Source: Crotophaga sulcirostris (Eukaryota; Chordata; Aves; Cuculiformes; Crotophagidae). From it: a stretch of DNA of 64,000 nucleotides. Shown in pieces: positions 10,849 to 22,145 of this stretch. The stretch is from assembly GCA_013397455.1 (NCBI GenBank), contig VYZB01000214.1, forward strand, positions 865,205 through 929,204. Reading direction: 5' to 3'. Every line of letters begins with the position of its first letter. Within the stretch, counting starts at the first letter, position 1. Below the pieces are notes generated by a model that worked only from the letters and a program-made list of their open reading frames with translations, ran no database searches and had not been told where the DNA came from. The position numbers and the translations under genes were made by a program.

Positions 10849-11961
10849 TCATGAAAATATTTGCAGATCTGGACTTAAAATCTGTTTGACATCTCTGTAA
10901 CCCTTCCTAAATACAGTCACCAAAGGCTGGGATAAATAATGTAAAGTGAGACCAGGAACAGGAATAGTGCCAGTAAGAACCACAGACACCAAACACTGCC
11001 GCATCCAGATAGACATTTCCCTGGTCCTGGTTACTGGCTTGGCAAGGGGAGCTGGTCCAGGAGGTGAAAGGTCAATAAAAGTTTAAGAAGTGCTGTAATG
11101 AAGATGAGCCCATTTTTCTTTCTATCTCATCAGTGTGGTTCTCTACATGGATGCATGCGAACCCGTGTCCTAGGAGGGTGACTTTAACTATACGGGGAAC
11201 ATGGGCTGTGATGGATCATCCTACACCAGGGTGGCCTCTTCATTGGTCCCTAATCACATCTCCATGGTGTGGTAGCTGACAGATGGCAGTGAGGAAACCC
11301 CTGGAGATAGAGAGTGAAGGATATTCCTATTATCTGCAGGCATGTTCAGGAGAAAGGATTTCTTCTTTTTTTTTTAATTATTATTTTGAGTCTCTACCCA
11401 GAGAGGGTTGGTTATAAAGGGGAAACTGTTCGGCTCATTATCCTTTAATTACTGAAGTGAATGATTTGGGTAAAATGGAGGAAACTGAAAACATGGAGAT
11501 TGTATTCCAGTCCATTAGGCAACCTTAGATTTCCTACAGCAGGATCTTTAAAACTGCCAGGAATACTTTTTAATTTATTCTGTCATCTGTGGACAGAGAG
11601 CACTGCGTCATTAGGGAAAGGACTTTTCAAAACCTCGACATTTTATCCCCCTGTTTTGCTCTTCGTAGCAATAATTTCCCCGTGCCTCCAATCCCTGGTT
11701 TCTCTTTTAGTTGGGCTTTTAATTTTTAAAAAATGATCAGTCTGGCATTTGAAAGGGCTGCCTGACTGCCTACTCCACCAGTGATCATACTTCACCTCTC
11801 CAGAAAAGGAAAACACTAAAAACCAAGAAGGATACAGGGAAAGAAAAAGTTTTACTGTGGTTAGAAAATACTAAATGAAAAAAATATTATGAGAAAAACA
11901 AAAATGTTTTCAATAAAAATAAATAGATACTATGAAAACAACCTGGATGAGGGATGCCCTT
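10849..11961. other. Unique spacer
   Basis: No gene or transposon recognised. The right half (about 11400-11745) is AT-rich with homeodomain-type words and is listed separately. The last 130 bp before the CR1 are A-rich. Confidence 0.5.
11400..11745. promoter_or_regulatory. Weak candidate conserved element
   Basis: Repeat-free sequence with words such as CTTTAATTACTGAAGTG near 11443-11459, GCGTCATTAGGG near 11604-11615, GCAATAATTT near 11669-11678 and TTTTAATTTTT near 11718-11728. The evidence is only motif density. Confidence 0.18.
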
Positions 11962-12501
11962 GATTGTCCCCCTGTACTCAGCGCAGGTGAGGCCACATCT
12001 GGAATCCTGGGCTCAGTTTTGGGTCTCTTACTACAAGAAAGACCTTGAGGGGCTGAAGTGTGTCTGGAAAAGGGAACAGAGTAGGGGAAGGGTCTGGAGA
12101 ACGGAGGTTGTAGGAGCAGCTGAGGGAGGTGGGGCTGTTTAGTCTGGAGAAGAGGAGGCTGAGGGGAAACCTCATCACTCTCTCCACAAACCTAAAAGGA
12201 TATTTTTTGAGAGGGATGTTGGTCTCTTCGCCCAACTAACAAGTGATAGGATGAGAGGAAATGGCCTCAAGTTGCACCAGGGGACGTTTAGGGTGGATAT
12301 TAGGAAAAATTTCTTTATTGAAAGAGTGATGAAGCATTGGCGGAGGCTGCCCAGGGCAGTGGTGGAGTCTCCATCCCTGGAGGGTTTCAAAAAGTGTGTA
12401 GATGTGGCACTTGGGTATATGGTTTAGTAAGCACAGTGATGTTGGGCTGATGGTTGTACTGGATGAGCTTGGAGGTCTTTTTGAACCTTCATGATTCCAT
12501 G
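11962..12501 (+). mobile_element. CR1 LINE, group 3, old copy
   Basis: Forward CR1 of about 540 bp with the group 3 landmark 'actaacaagtgataggat' near 12235-12252. The ORF2 C-terminus is recognisable but frameshifted and carries stops. The 3' UTR includes 'gatgttgggctgatggtt'. The tail has decayed to about one and a half octamers (CATGATTCCATG). Divergence is clearly higher than in groups 1 and 2. Confidence 0.93.
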
Positions 12502-12799
12502 AAGGATATGAATTCTCCACAATCAGGAAGCATTCTGCAACGTTAGACGTGTACCTATTTCTATAGCCCCACTTTTTTATCATGCAAAAATGGTCCAGGA
12601 TAGTTCTGGGAGTGCCCTTTCCCTGCTGATTTGGGTGGGTGGAAGCTGGGCAGATGCAGAGCCACGTCCCTTGCTGTTGATGGCACCTCACAGCCCTTCC
12701 TGGGGCCTCATTGCTGCCAGGGCAAGAGTAGGACCCACACCTCCTTGCTGCTGCCCACTTCGAAACAGCACTGATAAACTTTATAATGAGGTTACAATT

Positions 12800-13064
12800 G
12801 TAGAATATCCTGGGTTGGAAGGAACCCACCAGGATCATGGAGTCCAACTGTTGGCCCTGCACAGGACAACCCCAACATTCACACCGTGGGGCTGAGGGCG
12901 TTGGCCAAATGCTGCTGGAATATTGTCAGGCTGTGACTGCTTCCCTGGGGAGCTGTTCCAGTGCTCCAGTGCTGGGGGAAGAACCTTTTCCTAATGTTCA
13001 ACCTAACCCTCCCCTGGCACATCTTCCTGCCATTCCCTTGGGTCCTGTCAGTGGTCACCAGAGG
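12800..13064 (-). mobile_element. CR1 LINE, group 4, truncated
   Basis: Reverse CR1 whose left end is TAGAATATCC followed by 'tgggttggaaggaaccca'. The 3' UTR and ORF2 tail closely match the forward copy at 43484-44050, for example the shared blocks 'ctgctggaatattgtcag' and 'ggggagctgttccagtgc' on this strand. The ORF2 C-terminal frame is partly open on the minus strand ([21 protein letters not shown]) but loses about 15 nt near 12970. Confidence 0.94.
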
Positions 13065-14605
13065 TTTTCTAAAAAGTTTTTCAGTGAAAGAGAAGAGTTC
13101 CAGCTCAGAAGGTCCAACTTCACAACTCCTCTGCCATCTGCAGAAACCCCAGTAATGCTGCTGAGTTTTCCTTCCCGCAGCGCAGAGGCACCAGCAGGTC
13201 ACTGATCTCCTACAGCGTCTCCTGCCATGGAGTCACCTCCCATTCCTGTCTTCTGGACCCAACACCATGCCCCTCCTCGGCTGCTCTCAGCAGCTGGTCC
13301 TTCCTGCTCCTTGCACTGCTCTGCTGACCTCCAGCCTCCAATTGGTCTCTGTCTGTTTTGAAAGTACCAGATTGAAAGTGGGTTACAGGGGTTTGAACAA
13401 GACCTCAAACATGCAAAGAAAGCAAAAAAAAAAAAAAATTATCCTCATGCATTCCTGAATGAGCTTTGACTGAGAATCGGCACTATATTGTAACACTGGT
13501 CTATGTTTAGCTTGTGATCCACTTTTACACCATTCTGTTCTTCGCTCAGTTAATTTTGATGTGGTACTCACACATTTGTATTCTTTTTAAATGTACCATT
13601 TTACAGGTTTTTTCTGGATGTTACATTGCTAGATTCCTAATCAGGTACTTGGCTTGTTAAGATTGGTTTTGCTCTGATAAGGTGTTTTCAACCAAGTGTA
13701 TATCCAAATTACATCTTTCAAACAGTGATTTCCTCCAGACAGCACTGCCCTAAGTTATGAGAGCATCAATGCAAACACTGTCAAAAGCCTCAAAGCCATC
13801 GTATCTATCACTTGGCTCTCATTCCAAAGGAGGCAATGAAGTTAATTTGACATGTCAGCATACATTTAGGTAAAACTGAGGGATATTTTTAGCACGGGAG
13901 ATTTGTTGTTGGGTTGTTCTGGTGGTTTTTAGCACACTCTTTAAGCAGAACTACTCCACAAGTCTCCAAAAGTTGGGCTAACTCAACAGACTGTTGACAC
14001 ACCAATGACATTGTCTGATGAAGATAAGATCTAAATACATCTTAAATAAAGAGAGAAGTTGTTGGTAAAACTCAGCTGGCTTCAGAGTCTGCCAAACTCA
14101 AACATCAAAAAGCTTTTGACAAATCTCTTCTGCTCTCCCTCTATAGTTTACCTCACTCCTTCCCATTTATCTCCAAATCCAAACAGCTCAATACTGATCT
14201 CATGTGAAAGCTAACAGGGAGTTTACACTTTTTTCTCAGGAACTGACATTCATCAATCATGTTGCTGGTTTTCAGACACTCACTTTGCTAAGTGGCTTCA
14301 ATAACAAAGTGGAGTCATGGACATAACATTTCTACAGTTGTTGTAACCTCAACCTGTGCATTGCTGATATTTGCTCTTAGTTCCCTCTTTCTCCTCTTTA
14401 TCCAAAATGTCAGATCCTTCTTATTTCTGTTCATTACATCTTACATCATCATTCTCAGCTTGCGTTTCTGAATTTTTTTTTTCATATGTGTCGTCTGAAT
14501 CAAATTCAGTTTGCAGCAAGTTGTTTTATGTATTTGGAAGCCTATGAAAGGTTTCTGAAAGCCAGACTTGTCCCTTGTTCACTGTATAACTGACGGATTA
14601 AACAT
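13065..14605. other. Unique AT-leaning stretch
   Basis: No gene, RNA or transposon recognised. An A15 run lies at 13424-13438. It does not end a recognisable processed gene copy. Confidence 0.5.
13424..13438 (+). repeat. Poly-A run (A15)
   Basis: Uninterrupted run of 15 A. No retroposed gene body or flanking duplication could be seen. Confidence 0.9.
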
Positions 14606-14969
14606 AAGAGACCTTGACAAGCTGGAGGATTGGGCTTGTGAAAATTTCAAAAGGTTCAACAAGGCAAAGTGCAAGGTTCTGCACCTGGGTGGGGGCAACC
14701 CTGAGTACCAATACAGGCTGAGGGATGGAGAGATTGAGAGCAGCCCTGTGGAGAAGGACCTGGGGGTTCTGGGGAATGAGAAGCTCCACATGAGCTGGCA
14801 AAGTGTGCTCGCAGCCCGGAAACCCCCCGTGTCCTGGGCTGCATCCAGAGCTGTGGGACCAGAGGGGAGGGAGGGGATTCTGCCCCTCTGCTCCGCTCTG
14901 GGGAGACCCCACCTGGAGCCCTGTGTCCAGTTCTGCAGTCCTCAGCTCAGGAAGGACATGGACTTGTAG
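14606..14969 (+). pseudogene. CR1 ORF2 fragment past the RT core
   Basis: The frame reads [20 protein letters not shown], then [23 protein letters not shown] and PHLEPCVQF. All are conserved blocks of CR1 ORF2 between the polymerase core and the C-terminal region. The YxDD catalytic site would lie upstream and is missing. The frame ends at TAG (14967-14969), where TTG (Leu) would be expected from the repeated element, so one substitution explains the stop. It is a dead fragment. Confidence 0.93.
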
Positions 14970-15418
14970 GAGTGGGTCCAGAGGAGGCCACAAAAATGGT
15001 CAAAGATTTGGAACACCTTTCCTATGAAGAAAGGCTGAGAGTTGACATTGTTCAGCTTGAAGGTCTCTAAGGAGACCTTATTGCCACATTACAATACTTA
15101 AAGGGGGCTGATAAGAGAGGCGGGAAAAACATTTTATTAGGGCCTGTAAGAATAGGACAAGGGGTAATGGTTTTAAAGTAAAAGAGGAGAAGTTTAGACC
15201 TGATACTAGGAAGAACATTTTTATGCTGAGAGTGGTGAAACACGGGCAAAGGTTGCCCACAGAGGCAATAGATGCCCCTCCCTGGAAACGTTCATGCTCA
15301 GGTTGGATGGGGCTCTGAGCAATCTGATCTGGTTGAAGATGTCCCTGGTCACTGCAGGGGGGCTGGACTGGATGAACTTCATGGTTCCTTCCAACCCAAA
15401 CCGTTCTATGATTCTATA
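14606..15418 (+). mobile_element. CR1 LINE, longest copy in the window
   Basis: About 813 bp of forward CR1, reaching further into ORF2 than any other copy here. It includes the segment just downstream of the reverse transcriptase core, then the C-terminal block, 3' UTR and a TTCTATGATTCTAT tail at about 15404-15417. The 5' part is translatable up to a nonsense codon at 14967-14969. The 3' part is frameshifted. By eye it is more diverged than groups 1 and 2. Confidence 0.95.
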
Positions 15419-15927
15419 AAGATACGAAAAATAAAAACATATTCTTAACAACTTAACAACACTTTAGAGTGTTGTCTCTCAATAATTACTTCCAATTAAT
15501 ATTTTTGCCTGAGACAACTGAGGTGCATACGGCTTTGGAGCTGACTCTACCACCACGTGGGAGAAATTTCCCTCCATCCAGGTTGTTTCTTTGCAAAGAC
15601 ACAATGCAGTGTGCGTGGAATTTTCTTTCTATCAATAGTATATCACATGTTTTGACCTTAACAAGTAATTTTAAAAAGTAAATGCTTAAAAACATAAGAT
15701 GGACCGACTCCAAAAGTTGTGAAAGGACCCTTAGTTCTCCTTGTGCCAGCAAACTGCCGTAAAAACATACACAGGGTTGAGACAAAGTTGACAATTTTTC
15801 CTAACAAGTAAAGAAAACAGACTGTACGCAAAGTCAGCACTGAGAAACGCAGAAGTTTCATAAAGGATTTGGATTTAATCCACAGCTGGTAATTTAAAAA
15901 TAAAATATTTTAAACCCACTTCTCTCA
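15419..15927. other. Unique spacer between tail-to-tail CR1 copies
   Basis: AT-rich, with no gene or repeat recognised. Confidence 0.5.
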
Positions 15928-16442
15928 TAATCATAGAATCACAGAATGGTTTGGGCTGAAAGGAACCTTAAAGCCCACCCGGTTCCAGCCCCTGCCACGG
16001 GCAGGGACACCTCCCACTGGATCAGGGGGCTCCAAGCCCCATCCAACCTGGCCTGGAACACCTCCAGGGATGGGGCAGCCACCACTGCTCTGGGAAACCT
16101 GGGCCAGGGCCTCCCCACCCTCACAGCAAAACATTTCTTCACAAGATCTCATCTCAATCTCCCCTCTTCCAGCTTTAAACCATTCCTCTCATCCTGTCCC
16201 TGCACTCCCTGATCAAGAGCCCCTCCCCAGCTTTCCTGGAGCCTCTTTCAGTACTGGGAGGCTGCTCTAAGGTCTCCCCAGAGCCTTCTCCTCTCCAGGT
16301 TGAAGAACCCCAACTCTCTCAGCCTGTCCTTGTACAGGAGGTGCTCCAGCCCCCTGATCTTCTCCATAGCCTCCTCTGGACTCCTTCCAACAGCTCCATG
16401 TCCTTCCTGTGCTGAGGACTCCAGAACTGAATGCAGGACTCA
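15928..16442 (-). mobile_element. CR1 LINE, group 2
   Basis: Reverse CR1 of about 515 bp. The left end has two octamers (TCATAGAATCACAGAA), then 'ggtttgggctgaaagga', the 'cacctcccactggatcag' block and the ORF2 C-terminus, ending at 'gagtcctcagcacagg' in the element's own sense. The group 2 diagnostic in-frame TGA is present (TCA at 16149-16151). It is close in sequence to the copies at 29808 and 40817. Confidence 0.96.
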
Positions 16443-17270
16443 GAGGAAGGTACAGACTTTGAAAACTGTTTTTTACACAGCTATGTTAGGATGATAATAG
16501 CTTCACAACTATTTTCCCTGACGACAAACTGCCAGGGGTTCCCAAAAATACCTGTTGAAATGCTGCAGACTCCCAGTTTGGGTGCAGAAGACTAATGGAA
16601 GCATTTGACCTTCTGTTAGAAAGAAGTGAGGGAGGCTTCTTGAGAACCTTTCAAACAATGTCAGTCTGTCAATTTTCGGACTCTTTAATTCTTTCCAGCT
16701 GTAAATCAATCATCTTATTAACTCTTCTCTAATGTCTCCCACTAAGTTATCTGAGGCTGGCAGCTTGACAAGCTGTTTCTGCAATGCCAGGAGAATAAAG
16801 TTTCTCTTGTGCACTGCTGTGATGTCATGAGCACTCACTCCTGGTTTCACTGATCCTCTTTCACAAAAGCCTCCTTCTTCGCTCATAGCAATTATTCAGC
16901 TATTAAAGCACATTACGTTAGGTTTCTTATTTTAAGAGTGATATCACTTCTTGCTTTAAAGTCCAGCCGATGGAGCAATTTGCACTAACTTCCCCTGACA
17001 CCGTGTTGGTGCTCGAGTCTCCAGGTTATGTTCCTGCCTGCATAAAGCTGCTATTGATGGGATCTGCACGTGGAGGAGGCAGAGGGGCCACGACTGATTT
17101 AAACATATAAGTATGCAATACGATGTACTCACTCCTGTGAAACAACATTACCAGAGCCACTACTGAGCCCTGGTTACAAACCTGTAAATCTTTCTTCCAT
17201 GCCTCTTCACTTTGGCTTCTTAAGAGGATGAAGCTCGTGAGCTCAAGCTGTGTGTGGGCTCATGCATGTG
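16443..17270. other. Repeat-free stretch
   Basis: No coding exon or transposon recognised. The part at 16740-17120 is listed as a candidate regulatory element. Confidence 0.5.
16740..17120. promoter_or_regulatory. Candidate conserved non-coding element
   Basis: Words of homeodomain, HOX/PBX and HMG type cluster here: CAGCTATTAAAGCACATTACG near 16897-16917 (shown in part), GCAATTTGCACTAAC near 16976-16990 and GCTATTGATGGG near 17050-17061. A perfect 12-bp palindrome, AGTGATATCACT, is at 16937-16948. There is no repeat and no coding signal. Support is motif density only. Confidence 0.25.
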
Positions 17271-17408
17271 TATAGAATCATGGAACTATAGAATTGTGTG
17301 GGTTGGAAGGGACTGTGAGGGTTGCCTAGTCCAACCCCACTGCAGTGAGCAGGGACATCTTCAACTAGATCAGGTTGCTCAGAGCCCCATCCAGCCTGAC
17401 CTTGAATG
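17271..17408 (-). mobile_element. CR1 LINE 3' end fragment, old
   Basis: About 138 bp of reverse CR1 3' UTR with a degenerate tail (TATAGAATCATGGAACTATAGAA). Then comes 'gggttggaagggactg' and a block aligned to the usual 'cacctcccactggatcag', here changed to 'catcttcaactagatcag'. No coding part remains. Confidence 0.88.
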
Positions 17409-18781
17409 TACGAATGTCTCCTCTCCACTTCTGGCCCATCACCTATGCCAGACCAGACCAAGACACTGCAGATATGCAGCTCCTACCCATCCTGCAAAAC
17501 CAGGTGGCCAGGTTGGAGAGGAAAACACGCAAAGATGAGGCATGTCCTCCTAGCAGAGAGGTGCCATGGGTGCTCTAGAGAAAGGTGCACTTGAAGCCTG
17601 CACCTCCTTATGCACCAGAGCATGCACACATTACATCTGGGGGATCTGTCCCCTGTTTCTCTCCAGCCCATCACTATCCAAAGTGCATACAAGGATCTTC
17701 CTTCCAGAGGCAACCAGAAGAAAATGAACTCTCAGCTTGCAAGGACACAGGTGCTGTACTCTGACTCTAAATTTATCGTGACATAATCAGGGAGCAAGTA
17801 CCTCCCACACAATGAGGCTTTCCAGCCTCTGTCAAAAACCTGAGCTTGTGATCTGAGATACTATCAGCCTAAATTCATCATTACTGTCTAGTCTATTCTT
17901 AATTAAAAGTTAACAAGGTGTTATCACTATTAACGTCACTGTTCAAAGTGCAATTCATGTTGTACATGAGTATGGCAAACAGAGGTGTCAATGTTTGAGG
18001 ACTACAGTGAATTTTTAAGTCCCAGCAGGCTGAAAATAGCAGAAGCTGAAGAGAGACAAGCATTTTTTTAAGAAAGTGATTCAGCCAAACCTAAAACATT
18101 TGGGGTCAATTGCTCTCTGGAGATTCCTTTTCTCTTTAGTACTAACTGAGGAAACTGAAATGACCAACGAACTCCACTGACCTCTGCTACACTAGGGAGG
18201 TCACTCTGGGTCCCACAAATGCTAAGAATCAGCTTTAAACAACGAGGTTGCTTTATGCTATCTTGGCATGCAGCAGGACTGTGGAGAGGGAGCCTGAAAC
18301 TTCAGGGTTTCCCTCAAGCATGAAATTGAGAAGAAAATGCATCAGGTGTTAAGAAATACTTGGACAATGTACTGATGCATCCAGTGAGAAAGAAAGCTCA
18401 GACTTCACAGGAAATGGGGCAGAAGCAGCAGAACAGATGATGAGACCCGGGAAGGATTTAGTTATGGTTACATGTGAAAAGCTCAGAGAGGAACTCACAA
18501 AAAAAGGAAAAGGTGCCATAGGAGAAAGTGTCAAAGAAAAGCTTGACAAGCTGCAGAACATGTGTTGGGAGGAGACTCAAGGAACAGGATGTTTTGATGC
18601 AGCTCTGGGATAACAGGATTGCAAAGCACAACCTGGGTGTTGGAGCAATCACAAAGTAAGGGAAACCCAAGCAGAAGACTTTGTTCTGTATTAACTCCCA
18701 GAAAAGCACTTAACACAATGCTCTTAAGTCTGAGGATCCGTGTTACTCATTCATTCTGGGGAGGACATGAGGCAGCCATTG
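17409..18781. other. Unique spacer
   Basis: No gene or transposon recognised. An open frame at 18458-18709 on the minus strand has no recognisable content. Confidence 0.5.
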
Positions 18782-18943
18782 CACAGAATCACAGAATCAT
18801 TTAGGTTGGAAAAGACCTTCAAGATCATTGAGTCCAACTGTAAACCTCGCACTACTGAGTCCACCACTAAACCATGTCCCTCAGTCCCATGTCTACCTGT
18901 CTTTTAAACACCTCCAAGGATGGTGACTCCACCACTTCCCCAG
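18782..18943 (-). mobile_element. CR1 LINE 3' end fragment, group 3-like
   Basis: Reverse CR1 of about 160 bp. The tail octamers CACAGAATCACAGAATC are at the left, followed by 'aggttggaaaagacctt', the 3' UTR with 'accatgtccctcagt', and the last 20 or so codons of ORF2 ('cacctccaaggatggtgac' on this strand). Confidence 0.92.
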
Positions 18944-20120
18944 GTGCATGACCCTTGCAGAAAGGATCTAAGCAGGCTGTAAAGTGGAATAACACACTCA
19001 GCTGTAACTGTGCGGAGAGCATGGGCTTGTGGCATCTAACTAGCCCTGTGTAGGCTCCCCTGATCGCAATACTAATGACCACATATGATTAGGAATTTGC
19101 AGGTGATCCCCAGAAAAGATCTTCAATGGAAAAAAAATGATGCAGCAGTGTTTGTGACTTTGTCTTTGGCAAAAAAAAAATCCAAAAGACTTTGGGTTGC
19201 AGGGTCTTCTCCATGGTTTCAACCAGCATCAGCATTATCTGCTGTAGGATTACTTCTGCATGACAGCTGTGGTACTCCAGCTTCTGTCACCACTGGCTTA
19301 AAAACACATTTTGCATCACACATCTTTTTACTAATTATGTGACTCACTTAATGAAGGTCATGCAAATTCGCATAAATTTTCATTTGAGGAGAGACCCATC
19401 AAGGACGAGAAACCTCCTGTCAGACTGGTTTTAATGCTTCTTGGCTCTGGGCAAGAGTTGGCCCTGCCAGCTCCTTTCAGCTCAAAGCAAAATAAAAAGA
19501 GGAGGGGGAGAAAAACTTTCAACTAAAGAGGCTTTAGTGGCAAAAATTTACTTCAGATGAACTTTTATGAGATCCCTCTGGACAGCACTTGTAAGATCCA
19601 GTAATCACTTATAAAAAAAATCCTCTCAAACTGGCAAAAGGGAAAAGCTGAATAAGGAAAAAATTGCACAAGATGGGTGATATACACTCATCATCATCAG
19701 GGTTTAATGAAATTCAGATATGCACTGTGGTGAAGGGAAGATGTTCTCCACATTCACTTTGGTGTAGGGTAGGCTGGAATGAAATAAGAGCAGCCCTAGA
19801 GAAGCCACCCTGGATGAAACCTCCAGGGTTGCCCCAGGAGGTGGCTGATGGCAGTACGAGAGGGCAGCCTGGCAGCTCAGTGCTGCTTCACACTGTCTGC
19901 TTCTATGTGCAAACCTTTGCAAGGACCTGAACCCCACCAAAGCAGCTGGTTATAGTACCTGGCACCCACTGGGGCCACTCTGCTCAGCACAGCTACCACA
20001 GCTCTGCATGGTGGTCCAGCAGAAAGCAGCTGAGAGGGGAAGAGTTATGAGGGGTGGGTGGATGGCGTGGCGAGTTACAAAACACTTACACAATGGCAAA
20101 ATGACACAATAACTACACGT
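18944..20120. other. Unique spacer
   Basis: No gene or transposon recognised. Confidence 0.5.
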
Positions 20121-20405
20121 TCAGGTGACCAGTGACAGAACAAGAGGACATGGACTCAAGCTTCATCAGGGAAAGTTTAGGCTTGATGTTAGGAAAAAGT
20201 TCTTCCCTGAAAGGGCGATTGGCCATTGGAATGCGCTGCCCAGGGAGGTGGTGGAGTCACCAACCCTGGAGGTGTTTAAGAGGAGATTGGCTGAGGCACT
20301 CAGTGCCAGGGTTTAGATGATGGGTTGGTGTTAGTGTTGGGTTATAGGTTGGACTCGATGATCTCAGAGGTCCTTTCCAACCTTGTGATACTGTGATACT
20401 GTGAG
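20121..20405 (+). mobile_element. CR1 LINE, group 1 (TGATACTG tail), truncated
   Basis: Forward CR1 of 285 bp starting at TCAGGTGACCAGTGACAGAAC. The ORF2 C-terminal frame is open for 63 codons and ends LSARV at a stop at 20314-20316. The 3' UTR carries 'gttataggttggactcga', and the tail is two octamers ending near 20405. The 5' breakpoint is within about 13 bp of those of the copies at 5119-5403 and 42481-42750. Confidence 0.97.
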
Positions 20406-22070
20406 TGTTTCCTTAGCATTGACCTCTGCCTCTCTTGCTTTCTCTCACTTTCTGACCTGGCAGTGTCAGCAGGTCTTAAAGCAGAAAGTCCAGTAGTTCT
20501 TACACCTCACTGTGCAAGCATACACGATCTTTATAACTATCAGTCTGACAAAGTGTTTGCAGTATACACCTATTGCATCTGTGCTGCAAAGAGCAGGGCT
20601 GCTCCATGTGGGTGTGATGGAAATTTATCCATGTTTGTTGAGGTCTGACAGCCTGAACTGTGGGATATTCCGAAGTCAGGCCCATCTCAGTATATTAAGC
20701 ATGCTGATGACTAGAAGACATCAGGTTTTCATTGGGACCTCAACACCTTTGCTGAAATGTTCAGATGGTTCTGAAAATCTGGACCTCAATCTGCAAAGGT
20801 TTCTTAACTTGCTCTACCATGCAGGAACACATCAAGGGGGTTGATGATAACTCAAGAGGGGTTTATGATAACGCAAGTGATGGTGTAAGGTAAGTCCTTC
20901 CATCAGGTAGAAAGAAATAAAAACATATGTTTAAATGAAATAAAATAGTTAGTCTTGAAGTTCTGAGAAATCCAGGTAGTAATTTACCGGGTGAACGAAG
21001 GTTTCTGCACAAACAGAGTATTGTTTGTGTTGGAGAAGAAATGCTCATAAACCCGTGGCCTCTGCCACTGCAAAAATTATCTCAGCTAATTTCAGGCCCA
21101 AAACAATTAATCAGCACTCCTTGCCATGTTAATTAGCCAAAAGTGACCTCAGATGTATTTGGCCTTTTATGGCTATTCAGCCTTAATGGGAGAGTATGCA
21201 CCTGAGGCAAAACCTAGGAATAAATAGATGTGAAGCCTGCTTCCAGCTGGGTAAATACAGTCCTGGTTTCTGTGCTTGTGAAATAAGCTGTATGTGCCCC
21301 AGCCTTGCCTCTTTCTGTTTTCTGGCCCCGTGGAACATCTTCAACTCTCCAGGCTTTAAACTGAGCCTTTGCAATGTGTTATTTATGCAGCAGTGGCCTT
21401 AGAAAACTTCACAGCTCGGTCCTGGCCACTGGTAAGGTGATTGCTGCAGTATTTCCTGGAGGGAAGGCTGGCTCTGGTAGCAACAAACCCTGTGTGAGGC
21501 ATGCAGGGCTGCAGCAAAGCCAGCTTCACAGAGGGAACGTGGAGGGCTGAGTGCTGGGCACCCACTGCCTGCAACAAGCTTGTGTGCCTGATGCCAGCTG
21601 CTGTCACGCATGAGGTCCCTACACCCCCACCTCACCCCCTTTCTCCAGCCTCACTCCTTGCATTACAACTAATATTCAGGATTCACCCTTTATTTACCAG
21701 CTTGTTTGCAAGACAAGAGATGGAAGGCCAACTTTATCACAAGGAAAAATGGCCTTTTCCTGCTGAGGATTAGTGGTTATGAAGAGGTGAAAGCCCCACA
21801 TCTCCATCTAAAAGACCCTTTACACGTACACGGGCAGCTCCTGTTGGTTTTCCTAAATTCTTTTTCTTCTTCAGACTGAAATTAAGGAACTTGGCTTTCC
21901 GCTTCCGAAAACTTCTAGATTAGTGCATGAAGATGTATTATGTGAGCTAGCTTGGGCTAAATCATTGGTGAGGACAAAGCACTAGAGAATGCACAAAGCT
22001 AGCAAAGGGTCAATAATATTATCCCTATAGACCTGTTGTTATCTATAGGTCTGTTTTGTTATTATAGATC
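20406..22070. other. Unique, CR1-free stretch
   Basis: No gene or repeat recognised. The part at about 21060-21180 is rich in homeodomain-type words (CAATTAATCAGC, TGTTAATTAGCC). A small stem, AGACCT to AGGTCT with a 12-nt spacer, lies just before the SINE remnant at about 22030-22053. Confidence 0.45.
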
Positions 22071-22084
22071 CCTTTATTCATCAG

Positions 22085-22145
22085 AAACATGATTATCTCC
22101 ATTTCACAGATGAGATGACTTGACCAAGATTTAACTGAAAACGAA
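22085..22145 (-). mobile_element. MIR-like CORE-SINE remnant
   Basis: The string 'attatctccatttcacaga' at about 22092-22110, followed by TGAG and then TGACTTGACCAAG, matches the reverse complement of the conserved core shared by MIR and related CORE-SINEs. An internal part (the AAACTGAGGC region) is missing. Such remnants are ancient, predating the bird-mammal split, and are rare in bird genomes. Confidence 0.6.

Noticed and set aside
13380..13438. Poly-A run as the end of a processed pseudogene
   Set aside because: No mRNA-like body, polyadenylation signal in the right place or flanking duplication could be seen upstream.
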